From positions 1 to 5,874 of the forward strand of contig DUSJ01000122.1 of NCBI GenBank assembly GCA_012842645.1: a DNA stretch of 5,874 bases. The letters are read 5' to 3'. A model generated the notes under the pieces. The model had not been told where the DNA came from. It worked only from the letters and a program-made list of their open reading frames with translations, and ran no database searches. Made by a program: the position numbers and the translations under genes. Positions within the stretch are counted from its first letter, which is position 1, and each line of letters begins with the position of its first letter. This document shows, in pieces, positions 1-5,821 of this stretch. Source of the DNA: Clostridiaceae bacterium. Its GTDB lineage: Bacteria > Bacillota > Clostridia > DSM-8532.

Positions 1-1873
1 CGGTCATGAACTCGGCTTTCTTAAGCTCTATGCAGTCTCTCTCCGCGTCCTGGGCAGCCCTTTCACGCTCGGAACTTTTTATGGCTATCTCGTGAAGGAT
101 GCCCTTGTAATGCTCAATCCTTTCTTCATCAAGCTTTCCGCTGATCTGCTCCTTCATTATGCGATGGATGATCAGGTCCGGATATCGCCTGATCGGTGAA
201 GTAAAGTGGGAATAATATTCCGCCGCAAGGCCGAAATGCCAGTCATGGGTGTCGCTGTACCTCGCTTTCTGCAGCGAGCGCAGGATGATCATGTTTATAG
301 CCTTTTCCTCTGGTTTTCCCTTTACCTGGCTGACAACCTCCTGTATGGCCTTAGGATGGACATCCCTGTACCCCTTTAGCCTGTAACCGAAATGGGCGAG
401 GATCATGTTCAGGTTTTCCATTTTTTCGGGATCGGGATCTTCATGTATCCTGTAAACGAAAGGTATGCCTATCCAGTAAAAATGCTCAGATACCACTTCG
501 TTGCACAAAAGCATGAATTCTTCGATTATATTGTTGGCAATGGTCATTTTGTATCTCTTTATGTCAATGGTCTTTCCGTCATCGTCCACTATCACTTTCG
601 TTTCGTCAAAATCAAAATCCACCGCTCCTCTACGCCTTCTTTTCTCTTTAAGTATCAGCGCGAGTGCCTTCATTTTCTCGAAATCGTCAATATAATCCTT
701 ATACCTTTCCTTGAGTTCTGCGTCGTCTTCCTCAAGTATCTTGTAGACAGCCGTATAGGTCATGCGTTCGTTGACATTGATGACGCTTTCAAAAATGTCA
801 TGGTCTTTTACATTTCCCTGAAGGTCCACATCCATCATAACGCTGAATGCAAGCCTGTCGGTTCCGGCATTGAGGCTGCATATATTGTTGGACAGTTCTT
901 TGGGAAGCATGGGTATGACCCTGTCAGGGAAGTAAACGCTTGTACCTCTTTTAAGAGCCTCTTTATCAAGAGCCGAGCCTTCCTTTACATAATGGGTAAC
1001 ATCGGCAATGTGGACCCCAAGCCTGTATGTGCCGTCGGGCAGTTTTTCAATGGAAACCGCGTCGTCCAGGTCGCGTGCGTCTTCCCCGTCAATGGTAACC
1101 ATCCGGAGGGATCTAAGGTCTCTCCTGTTTTTGATATCCTCTTCCTTAACGCTCCTGGGAACGGCACGGGCTTCTTTCAACACTTCCTCGGGGAATTCAT
1201 AAGGTATCCCGTAAGCACGTATTATCGACATTACGTCAACACCTTTTTCCCCTTCATTTCCAAGAATCTCTATAATCCGTCCTTCGGCATTCCTGTTCTT
1301 TTCGGGCCATTTTGTGATCTCTACTACCACTTTCTGACCCTTTTTGGCTCCGTTGATAAACTCCCTGGGGATAAAAATATCTCCTGACAGTCTTGAATGG
1401 TCGGGCGTAACGAAGCCAAAATGTTCGCCATGGTCAAATTTGCCTACAATTGTCTTATTGACCCGCTCGATAACGTTTATTATCTCGCCTTCCTGGTGCC
1501 TTCCGCTGTGGGTTTTGCCTGTAAGCCTGGCTATGACCCTGTCTCCGTGCATTGCCCCGTTGATGCTGTTGGCAGGGATGAATATATCTTCCCCGCCCGA
1601 ATCGGGCAGCACGAATCCGAAGCCTTTTTCGTTACCCTGGAACCGTCCCGCTGCCAGTCCCATCCTCTCGGGAACGCCATACCGTTCTTTCCTGGTTTTT
1701 ATTATCAGGCCTTCGGCTTCCATTTCATCAAGGAGATTCTTCAGATCGTTCCTCTCGTTTTCAGGAACATCGAGCACCACAGCGAGTTCTTCAAACTTTA
1801 ACGGTTTGTATGCCCGCTCCCTCATGAAGGCCGATATTCGTTTTTTCCTTTCTTCCATCAACCCTATATCCAT
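1..1873 (-). CDS. rnr: Ribonuclease R (3'-5' exoribonuclease), C-terminus cut by the window edge
   Basis: RNase R is a processive, cytoplasmic 3'-5' exoribonuclease of the RNase II/RNB family. It degrades structured RNA, takes part in rRNA and tmRNA-related quality control, and works without ATP. I translated the minus strand without interruption for 624 codons. A winged-helix-like N-terminus lies at about residues 6-70. Two cold-shock/OB domains follow at about 75-140 (with GFGFV) and 141-205 (with FGFV). The RNB catalytic domain covers about 250-575. It holds the metal-binding motif TIDGEDARDLDDA with Asp262, Asp268, Asp270 and Asp271 in the family spacing, the GVHIADV motif, and TSPIRRYPD at 558-566. 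The C-terminal S1 domain should begin just beyond base 1, so the gene is cut by the window, not broken. The start at 1873 is preferred because GGCAGG (1881-1886) sits 7 nt upstream; a second Met at codon 6 is the alternative. Family members usually have about 700-800 residues. Confidence 0.97.
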   Translation of the reverse strand, partial: MDIGLMEERKKRISAFMRERAYKPLKFEELAVVLDVPENERNDLKNLLDEMEAEGLIIKTRKERYGVPERMGLAAGRFQGNEKGFGFVLPDSGGEDIFIPANSINGAMHGDRVIARLTGKTHSGRHQEGEIINVIERVNKTIVGKFDHGEHFGFVTPDHSRLSGDIFIPREFINGAKKGQKVVVEITKWPEKNRNAEGRIIEILGNEGEKGVDVMSIIRAYGIPYEFPEEVLKEARAVPRSVKEEDIKNRRDLRSLRMVTIDGEDARDLDDAVSIEKLPDGTYRLGVHIADVTHYVKEGSALDKEALKRGTSVYFPDRVIPMLPKELSNNICSLNAGTDRLAFSVMMDVDLQGNVKDHDIFESVINVNERMTYTAVYKILEEDDAELKERYKDYIDDFEKMKALALILKEKRRRRGAVDFDFDETKVIVDDDGKTIDIKRYKMTIANNIIEEFMLLCNEVVSEHFYWIGIPFVYRIHEDPDPEKMENLNMILAHFGYRLKGYRDVHPKAIQEVVSQVKGKPEEKAINMIILRSLQKARYSDTHDWHFGLAAEYYSHFTSPIRRYPDLIIHRIMKEQISGKLDEERIEHYKGILHEIAIKSSERERAAQDAERDCIELKKAEFMT

Positions 1874-1880
1874 TTGATTA

Positions 1881-1886
1881 CCTGCC
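1881..1886 (-). promoter_or_regulatory. Ribosome-binding site of rnr
   Basis: GGCAGG on the minus strand lies 7 nt before the ATG at 1873. It is only a partial match to the Shine-Dalgarno consensus and weaker than those of the other genes here. It supports the first of two nearby in-frame Met codons. Confidence 0.55.
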
Positions 1887-1889
1887 TTG

Positions 1890-1925
1890 AAAAATGAAGA
1901 CGGCATCCAGCCGTCATCGTTTTTT
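1890..1925 (-). terminator. Terminator-like hairpin between the HD hydrolase gene and rnr
   Basis: The arms at 1893-1904 and 1910-1921 pair over 12 positions, with a GACGGC/GCCGTC core, one A-A mismatch and one G-U pair, around a 5-nt loop (1905-1909). On the minus strand five T residues follow the stem. On the plus strand six T residues follow it, so it could work in both directions. It probably ends the HD hydrolase transcript, whose stop codon is about 65 nt upstream. It ends only 17 nt before the rnr start, so an rnr message begun upstream would have to read through it, as through an attenuator. That role is inference. Confidence 0.65.
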
Positions 1926-1952
1926 ATACTTATTATTTACTGCAATTTGCCT

Positions 1953-1976
1953 GGTATGCATACCGATGACCGGTAT
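1953..1976. repeat. Overlapping GGTAT/ATACC inverted repeats upstream of rnr
   Basis: GGTATGCATACC (1953-1964) is a perfect 12-bp palindrome. It overlaps a second perfect inverted repeat, ATACCG/CGGTAT (1960-1965 and 1971-1976), with a 5-bp spacer. Three half-sites thus fall within 24 bp, a pattern typical of a dimeric regulator's operator or of alternative RNA hairpins. The element lies between the HD hydrolase stop codon and the hairpin in front of rnr. No known regulator is recognised. Confidence 0.5.
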
Positions 1977-1988
1977 CTTGCCATAAGA

Positions 1989-2540
1989 TTATAATCCAAG
2001 CTGATCGCTGATTTCTTTAAGCGCTTCAAGGGAAATGGACGCAAATTCTTCAAGGGTCAGTCCAAGTTCGGAACAGGAAGCGATCTGCTCGCGGTTTGCG
2101 CCCCGGGCAAAGCCTTTATCATTAAAACGGTTCAGAATGAATTTTGTGTCGACATTCTTAAGTTTCTTTTCGGGAAGGATCAGCGCGCAGGCAATGATAA
2201 GTCCTGCCATGGGATCGGCGCAGTAAAGCGCTTTGTCGATCTTTCGCCTGCGGGGCAGGCCATTCATCGGGTTATGGGCGCGAACCGCATAAACGATGGT
2301 CTCATCGGCATCCAGTCCTTCAAGTATATCTCCTCCCATTTTGCCATGAAGCTCCATTTTTCCTTCGATTCTTTCGTAATCTATATCATGGACGAGACCT
2401 GTTATGCCCCAAAGGTTATCATCCTCATTGAAATGCGCTGCCAGTTTCCTCATTATAGCCTCGACGGCGAGACTATGCTTGATTATGTTTTCATTCTCAA
2501 TCCTGAGCGACAATTCTTCCAGGGCTCTGCTGCGGTCCAA
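1989..2540 (-). CDS. HD-superfamily hydrolase (COG2316-like)
   Basis: This is a predicted cytoplasmic metal-dependent phosphohydrolase of 183 residues; its substrate is unknown. Counting from the TTG start, the HD-domain ligands are His22 (in IIKHSLAVEA), His51-Asp52 (GLVHDIDYE) and a later Asp109 (ALYCADPMAGLI). His65 (in ELHGKMGGDIL) and His89 (VRAHNP) are also conserved-looking. The order and the C-terminal stretch DKGFARGANRE...LGLTLEEF match my memory of COG2316 'predicted hydrolase, HD superfamily', and the length is typical. The longest frame starts at an ATG at 2564, but that codon has no ribosome-binding site. AGGAGG at 2550-2555 lies 9 nt before an in-frame TTG at 2538-2540, so I chose TTG. 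The gene has its own promoter and is transcribed divergently from queT. It shares no sequence family with the HD-GYP protein beyond the HD fold. Confidence 0.88.
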   Translation of the reverse strand: MDRSRALEELSLRIENENIIKHSLAVEAIMRKLAAHFNEDDNLWGITGLVHDIDYERIEGKMELHGKMGGDILEGLDADETIVYAVRAHNPMNGLPRRRKIDKALYCADPMAGLIIACALILPEKKLKNVDTKFILNRFNDKGFARGANREQIASCSELGLTLEEFASISLEALKEISDQLGL

Positions 2541-2549
2541 TTTACTGCT

Positions 2550-2555
2550 CCTCCT
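2550..2555 (-). promoter_or_regulatory. Strong ribosome-binding site that sets a TTG start
   Basis: AGGAGG on the minus strand lies inside the longest open frame of the HD hydrolase, 9 nt before TTG at 2540. Before the upstream ATG at 2564 there is only A/T-rich sequence. This decides the start in favour of TTG. Confidence 0.8.
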
Positions 2556-2576
2556 TGCAAACATACATTTATTTTT

Positions 2577-2605
2577 ATTATATCAAAAAGGTTTTATGCT
2601 GTAAC
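2577..2605 (-). promoter_or_regulatory. Sigma-A-type promoter of the HD hydrolase gene
   Basis: On the minus strand a perfect -10 TATAAT (2577-2582) lies 17 nt from GTTACA (2600-2605), which matches 4 of 6 positions of the -35 consensus. The predicted transcript start is near 2570, leaving about 30 nt of untranslated leader before the TTG start. The upstream ATG at 2564 would be almost at the transcript end, a further argument against it. Confidence 0.7.
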
Positions 2606-2660
2606 CAATATTTTCTGCCTGAGGCGCAAACGCCATCCTGCCTTTTTTCGCAAAGGCTGC

Positions 2661-2679
2661 CTTGTATAAAAATAACAAG
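2661..2679. repeat. Small inverted repeat between the divergent promoters
   Basis: CTTGT (2661-2665) and ACAAG (2675-2679) form a perfect 5-bp inverted repeat around an A/T-only 9-bp centre. It sits 2 bp upstream of the queT -35 box, where an operator would be well placed. The arms are short, so chance is possible. Confidence 0.25.
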
Positions 2680-2681
2680 CC

Positions 2682-2710
2682 TTGATACAGGACAAACTAT
2701 CGGTTACAAT
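2682..2710 (+). promoter_or_regulatory. Sigma-A-type promoter of queT
   Basis: TTGATA (2682-2687, 5 of 6 to the -35 consensus) and TACAAT (2705-2710, 5 of 6 to the -10 consensus) are separated by exactly 17 nt. The predicted transcript start is near 2717, giving a leader of about 120 nt before the queT ATG. That is long enough for a riboswitch plus an expression platform. Confidence 0.75.
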
Positions 2711-2731
2711 AATCATCGTGGCCTTGTCCGC

Positions 2732-2830
2732 GCCAGTTCGCAAAATCCTGGCTGGGTTTATGACCCTGATCAAAACTACGGAGTTCCGGTTACTCAGGCT
2801 TAAAACCGGTGTCTTTTGCAAGACAATAAA
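2732..2830 (+). promoter_or_regulatory. Structured queT leader, candidate preQ1-class riboswitch
   Basis: Seen: hairpin GCCAG/CTGGC (2732-2736, 2748-2752) with an 11-nt loop TTCGCAAAATC. A second hairpin GGGT/ACCC follows (2754-2757, 2763-2766), then an A-rich stretch and CTACGGAG. Loop bases TTCG (2737-2740) can pair with CGGA (2779-2782, one G-U pair), giving an H-type pseudoknot with an inserted hairpin. Downstream, CCGGTT/AACCGG (2786-2791, 2804-2809) competes with GAGT/ACTC (2781-2784, 2792-2795) and CCTGA/TCAGG (2765-2769, 2794-2798). GTCTT/AAGAC (2811-2815, 2820-2824) lies just before the ribosome-binding site. Known: queT genes are frequent preQ1 riboswitch targets; class I type 2 loops resemble this loop, and class III has an inserted hairpin. 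Ligand and class are inference. Confidence 0.45.
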
Positions 2831-2839
2831 GGAGTAATA

Positions 2840-3325
2840 ATGAAACTTTCAACAAGGTTTATCATCCAGGCAGCCATGATAGCTGCCGTCTATGCGGCTC
2901 TTACCATCATCCTCGGGCCTTTTGGATTCGGTCCCGTCCAGTTCCGCGCAGCTGAAGCAATGACCGTTCTTCCGGCAATCATGCCCGCCGCCGTTCCCGG
3001 CCTTTTCGTAGGGTGCATTCTTGCAAACCTCATTGGCGGATTCGGTACCGTGGACATCGTCCTGGGCAGCCTCGCAACATTGCTTGCGGCTGTATGTACC
3101 AGGCTTCTTAAGAAACATCGCTTTTTATATCCTTTGCCTCCGGTGGTTTTTAACGCGGTTATAGTAGGATCTTACGTATACCTGCTATACGACAAAACCT
3201 ATCCCCTTTTGCTTACCATTTTGTACATCGGGATATCCCAGTTCGTTATCTGCTATGGTCTTGGCCTGCTCCTGGTAACTTTCTTAGAAAAGAATCCTGC
3301 GCTCAGGAGATACATCACGGATTAA
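2840..3325 (+). CDS. queT: QueT, queuosine-precursor ECF transporter S component
   Basis: QueT (COG4708 family) is the membrane substrate-binding component of an energy-coupling-factor transporter. It is thought to import queuosine precursors such as preQ1 for tRNA wobble-base modification, working with shared ECF T and ATPase subunits that are not in this window. The 161-residue protein is almost all hydrophobic, with probable membrane segments near 8-28, 43-66, 70-88, 99-118 and 122-147. Family hallmarks are GPVQFRAAEAMTVLPA (31-46), PGLFVGCILANLIGG (53-67), VLGSLATLLAA (74-84) and PLPPVVFNAVIVG (98-110). The length is normal. The ATG at 2840 follows GGAG (2831-2834) by 5 nt; a longer frame from a TTG at 2816 would bury that site and is rejected. 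It is transcribed from its own promoter through a structured leader. The start of an HD-GYP gene follows after 81 nt. Confidence 0.92.
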   Translation: MKLSTRFIIQAAMIAAVYAALTIILGPFGFGPVQFRAAEAMTVLPAIMPAAVPGLFVGCILANLIGGFGTVDIVLGSLATLLAAVCTRLLKKHRFLYPLPPVVFNAVIVGSYVYLLYDKTYPLLLTILYIGISQFVICYGLGLLLVTFLEKNPALRRYITD

Positions 3326-3341
3326 AATAAAGGAGTCGCCG

Positions 3342-3370
3342 TTTTATATCATTTCTGTGTGGTATATAAT
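3342..3370 (+). promoter_or_regulatory. Possible promoter of the HD-GYP gene
   Basis: A perfect -10 TATAAT lies at 3365-3370. The overlapping TGGTATATA (3360-3368) could act as an extended -10. The region 17 nt upstream (TTTTAT, 3342-3347) is a poor -35. The predicted start would give a leader of about 30 nt. The HD-GYP gene could therefore be expressed alone, as well as by read-through from queT. Confidence 0.5.
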
Positions 3371-3406
3371 TTTAGAACGACAATTTTTGACATAAGGGTG
3401 CAAACA

Positions 3407-4495
3407 ATGAGATTAGTTAGCATTGACCAGATAAGCGGTGACGAAACTCTTGGAAAAGCAATATTTGATATTGACGGAAGAAAACTGCTTAATGCCGGTG
3501 TTTCCTTAAGACCTGCCATAGTCCAGAAACTTTACGAAAAAGGTGTCTCAAGCGTTTATATAAACGATGATATCTCCGAGGGTATTGAAGCAGACAGCCT
3601 TTTATGCGAAGAAACAAAGACCCATGCAAAAATGATAGTCCGCGAAGAAATGAATCGGCTGGCCAGGAAAAAGGCCCTCGATTATTCAAGACTGAGCAGC
3701 CTTGTAAACAAGATCCTTGACGAGATACTCTCAAAGAAAATCGACATGCTGAACGTCAAGGATATCCGTATGCAGGATGAGCGCACATTTGCCCACTGCG
3801 TCAACGTATGCGTGATGTCCATCGCCCTGGCCAACAGGATGTCCCTGCCCGTTTCCAAGGTCAAGAACATTGCCATAGGCGCCATCCTCCATGATATCGG
3901 CAAGGCGTTCCTGCCCCCGGAGTTTATCAATAAAACAGAACCCCTGACCGAGTCGGAAATGTTGGAAATGAGAAAGCATCCTGTACTCGGTTATAACTTT
4001 ATAAAAGACAATGATGACACACCGGCCACGGCAAAAGTAGCCGTTTTGATGCATCATGAGCATATCAACGGCGGCGGTTATCCTATGAATCTCACGGGTG
4101 ACAAGATCCATTATTCCGCGCGCATCCTTACGGTATGCGACGAATTCGACACGGCAGTCAACGATACCCACAACAACAAGCTGCTTAGAACCACCGATGC
4201 GGTTGAGTACCTTATAGGAGCTTCAGGACACGTTTTTGACAAAGCCATCGTCGATGAATTCATCAAGATGATCCCCGTGTATAACGAAGGAAGCATCGTC
4301 CTTCTCAGCAACGGGACCCTTGCCATAGTAGTAAAGAACAATCCCGTTAACCTGACTCGTCCTGTTGTACGCCTTTTTTACAATCCGAAAACCAGGACAA
4401 AATACAACAAGGTAAACCTGATCGATCTTAGGACGGAACTGTCCATTAAAATAATCCGCGAAATCAACGCAAACATCAGGGATATCGTGAAATAG
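3407..4495 (+). CDS. HD-GYP domain protein, probable cyclic-di-GMP phosphodiesterase
   Basis: HD-GYP proteins usually hydrolyse cyclic-di-GMP and so affect motility, adhesion or sporulation; here the substrate is inferred. The 362-residue protein has no signal peptide or membrane segment and is probably cytoplasmic. Residues 1-55 form a small N-terminal domain (DETLGKAIFDIDGRKLLNAG), followed by a helical, charged linker at about 65-120. The HD-GYP domain spans about 125-285, with His130, His162-Asp163 and Gly165-Lys166 (LHDIGK), His191 (KHPVLGY), His216-His217, Gly224-Tyr225-Pro226 and Asp245. A beta-rich tail at about 290-342 (EGSIVLLSNGTLAIVV) is common in this family. Oddities are Asn221 where DGxGYP usually has Asp, and loss of the usual R-x-Y after the final Asp. 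The ATG at 3407 has AAGGG 8 nt upstream; an in-frame GTG at 3359 has no fitting site and overlaps the promoter. It converges on the oxidoreductase operon with a 14-nt gap. Confidence 0.9.
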   Translation: MRLVSIDQISGDETLGKAIFDIDGRKLLNAGVSLRPAIVQKLYEKGVSSVYINDDISEGIEADSLLCEETKTHAKMIVREEMNRLARKKALDYSRLSSLVNKILDEILSKKIDMLNVKDIRMQDERTFAHCVNVCVMSIALANRMSLPVSKVKNIAIGAILHDIGKAFLPPEFINKTEPLTESEMLEMRKHPVLGYNFIKDNDDTPATAKVAVLMHHEHINGGGYPMNLTGDKIHYSARILTVCDEFDTAVNDTHNNKLLRTTDAVEYLIGASGHVFDKAIVDEFIKMIPVYNEGSIVLLSNGTLAIVVKNNPVNLTRPVVRLFYNPKTRTKYNKVNLIDLRTELSIKIIREINANIRDIVK

Positions 4496-4509
4496 GCAAT
4501 ATGAGTTTG

Positions 4510-5043
4510 TCAGTAATCCATCCCGGCCCTGAGAACAGCCATCTCTTCAGGGATCATATGATGCTTGCTTTTTGAGAGGATTCCATAAAGCGCTTTTTCA
4601 AAACTCTCTGCTAAAACGCAGCCTGTTTCCTTTATCAGTTTCCCCAGGAGGTATATATTTGAATATGTTTTATTCCCGAATTCGCTTGCCAGTTCGGTGG
4701 CCGGAATCCCGAATACCTTTATGTCTTTTCTTTCAGGCTGTTTATGTACCAATGAACTGTCGGCGATAAGTATGCCGCCGGGTTTGAGCCAGCTTTCAAA
4801 CTTCGCAAGGGAAGGATTATTCATAACTATTAAAGCGTTACATGAGTTTAGCACGGGCGAGGCGATCGGCTCCTCCGAAATTACAACCATGCAGTTGGCC
4901 GTGCCGCCTCTCATTTCAGGTCCGTATGAAGGCAGGAACGATACCTCCCTGTTTTCAACCATGCCTGCATATGCCAGCAGCCTGCCGGCTGATAGAATAC
5001 CCTGTCCGCCGAAACCGGCAATGATGATCTCATGAAGAAACAT
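4510..5043 (-). CDS. 2-oxoacid:ferredoxin oxidoreductase, gamma subunit
   Basis: This is the gamma subunit (177 residues) of a CoA-dependent 2-oxoacid:ferredoxin oxidoreductase, the cytoplasmic enzyme that turns a 2-oxoacid into acyl-CoA, CO2 and reduced ferredoxin. The gamma domain is thought to help bind CoA. Family signatures are GFGGQGILSAG at 10-20, SYGPEMRGGTANC at 39-51 and a central LIVMNNPSLAKF at 71-82. The length is normal for a stand-alone gamma subunit. It starts 3 nt after the beta-subunit stop codon. Its ribosome-binding site GGAGG (5052-5056) lies inside the end of the beta gene, 8 nt before the ATG, which suggests translational coupling. The gene order alpha-beta-gamma fits KorABC/VorBAC-type enzymes. 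Substrate (2-oxoglutarate, branched-chain 2-oxoacid or other) cannot be read from the sequence, so no symbol is given. No terminator is visible after the stop. Confidence 0.93.
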   Translation of the reverse strand: MFLHEIIIAGFGGQGILSAGRLLAYAGMVENREVSFLPSYGPEMRGGTANCMVVISEEPIASPVLNSCNALIVMNNPSLAKFESWLKPGGILIADSSLVHKQPERKDIKVFGIPATELASEFGNKTYSNIYLLGKLIKETGCVLAESFEKALYGILSKSKHHMIPEEMAVLRAGMDY

Positions 5044-5046
5044 AGT

Positions 5047-5793
5047 TTAAACCTCCAGATCTGCACCGACAAATACTCCAAGTGGATAATGCGGTATCAT
5101 TTCCCTTTCGACACGCTCAAGAGCTTCGACAGGATCGAGCCCCCAGTTGGTCGGACACGTGGAAAGCACTTCCACCATCGAAAAGCCCTTCCCTGCCAGT
5201 TGGACCCTGAAGGCCTTTTTAATGGCTTCCTTCGCTTTCCTTATATGCTTTACGTCATGAAGGGATACCCTTTCGATATATGCAGGCCCTTCCATTGTCG
5301 CCAGCATCTCCGATACCCTTATCGGGTACCCGTTGGTCCTGGGATCCCTCCCGAACGGAGTGGTAGTCGTCATTTGTCCAAGCAACGTGGTCGGCGCCAT
5401 CTGGCCCGATGTCATCCCATATATGGTATTGTTGATGAAAATGACCGTAATGGTCTCTCCTCTTGCGGCCGCATGCACTATTTCAGACGTGCCTATGGCT
5501 GCCAGGTCGCCGTCTCCCTGGTATGTAAATACAACGTTGCCTGGCAGGCTTCTCTTTATACCGGTAGCTACAGCAGGCGCTCTGCCGTGGGCAGCCTGTA
5601 CCATGTCGCAGTTGAAATAAAGGTAGTTATTGTATGCGCAGCCGACAGGCGAAACACCTATGGTCTTCCCCTCGATGTCAAGCTCGTCTATGGCTTCAGC
5701 AACAAGCCTGTGGGCAATGCCATGGGTGCAGCCCGGGCAATAATGCATCGGAACATCTACCAGGGCATGCGGTGCTTTAAATACTACTGCCAT
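5047..5793 (-). CDS. 2-oxoacid:ferredoxin oxidoreductase, beta subunit (TPP and Fe-S)
   Basis: This subunit (248 residues) binds thiamine diphosphate and probably one [4Fe-4S] cluster, and carries electrons from the 2-oxoacid to ferredoxin. The TPP/Mg motif is [12 protein letters not shown] at 93-104 followed by [16 protein letters not shown] at 121-136. Cys19 and Cys22 (CPGC), Cys52 (SPVGC) and Cys213 (STCPTNWG) match the spacing of the four cluster ligands known for OFOR beta subunits, so the cluster site looks complete. The length is in the KorB/VorA range and shorter than the pyruvate enzyme's beta subunit. The ATG at 5793 has AGGAG (5802-5806) upstream at 8 nt. It lies 28 nt after the alpha-subunit stop and 3 nt before the gamma start. 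A 2-oxoglutarate or branched-chain 2-oxoacid enzyme is most likely; a phenylglyoxylate- or indolepyruvate-type enzyme is less likely from the gene order. Confidence 0.95.
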   Translation of the reverse strand: MAVVFKAPHALVDVPMHYCPGCTHGIAHRLVAEAIDELDIEGKTIGVSPVGCAYNNYLYFNCDMVQAAHGRAPAVATGIKRSLPGNVVFTYQGDGDLAAIGTSEIVHAAARGETITVIFINNTIYGMTSGQMAPTTLLGQMTTTTPFGRDPRTNGYPIRVSEMLATMEGPAYIERVSLHDVKHIRKAKEAIKKAFRVQLAGKGFSMVEVLSTCPTNWGLDPVEALERVEREMIPHYPLGVFVGADLEV

Positions 5794-5801
5794 ATCTTAG
5801 T

Positions 5802-5806
5802 CTCCT
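5802..5806 (-). promoter_or_regulatory. Ribosome-binding site of the beta subunit gene
   Basis: AGGAG, within AGAGGAGA on the minus strand, lies 8 nt before the ATG at 5793, in the gap after the alpha-subunit stop codon. It fixes the beta start. Confidence 0.8.
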
Positions 5807-5821
5807 CTCTGTTATCACCGG

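Noticed and set aside
392..1387. A 331-codon open frame on the plus strand
   Set aside because: It lies opposite rnr, whose minus-strand translation is uninterrupted and carries all RNB motifs. The plus-strand product shows no family features and no ribosome-binding site.
1923..1951. An rnr promoter with -10 TATAAA (1923-1928)
   Set aside because: The sequence 17 nt upstream (GGCAAA) is a very poor -35, and the transcript would start inside the hairpin. Too weak to annotate.
2730..2755. A tRNA T-arm-like segment (GTTCGCAAAATCC)
   Set aside because: The loop is too long and no acceptor, D or anticodon arms surround it. It fits the queT leader hairpin better.
3329..3335. AAAGGAG just after the queT stop, as the ribosome-binding site of a small gene
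   Set aside because: No ATG, GTG or TTG follows at a usable distance; the first in-frame GTG (3359) is more than 20 nt away. It may be a relic or chance.
4527..4552. CCCTGA/TCAGGG hairpin as a terminator for the HD-GYP gene
   Set aside because: The loop is 14 nt, the stem only 6 bp, it lies inside the gamma coding sequence, and the nearest T run is about 20 nt further on.
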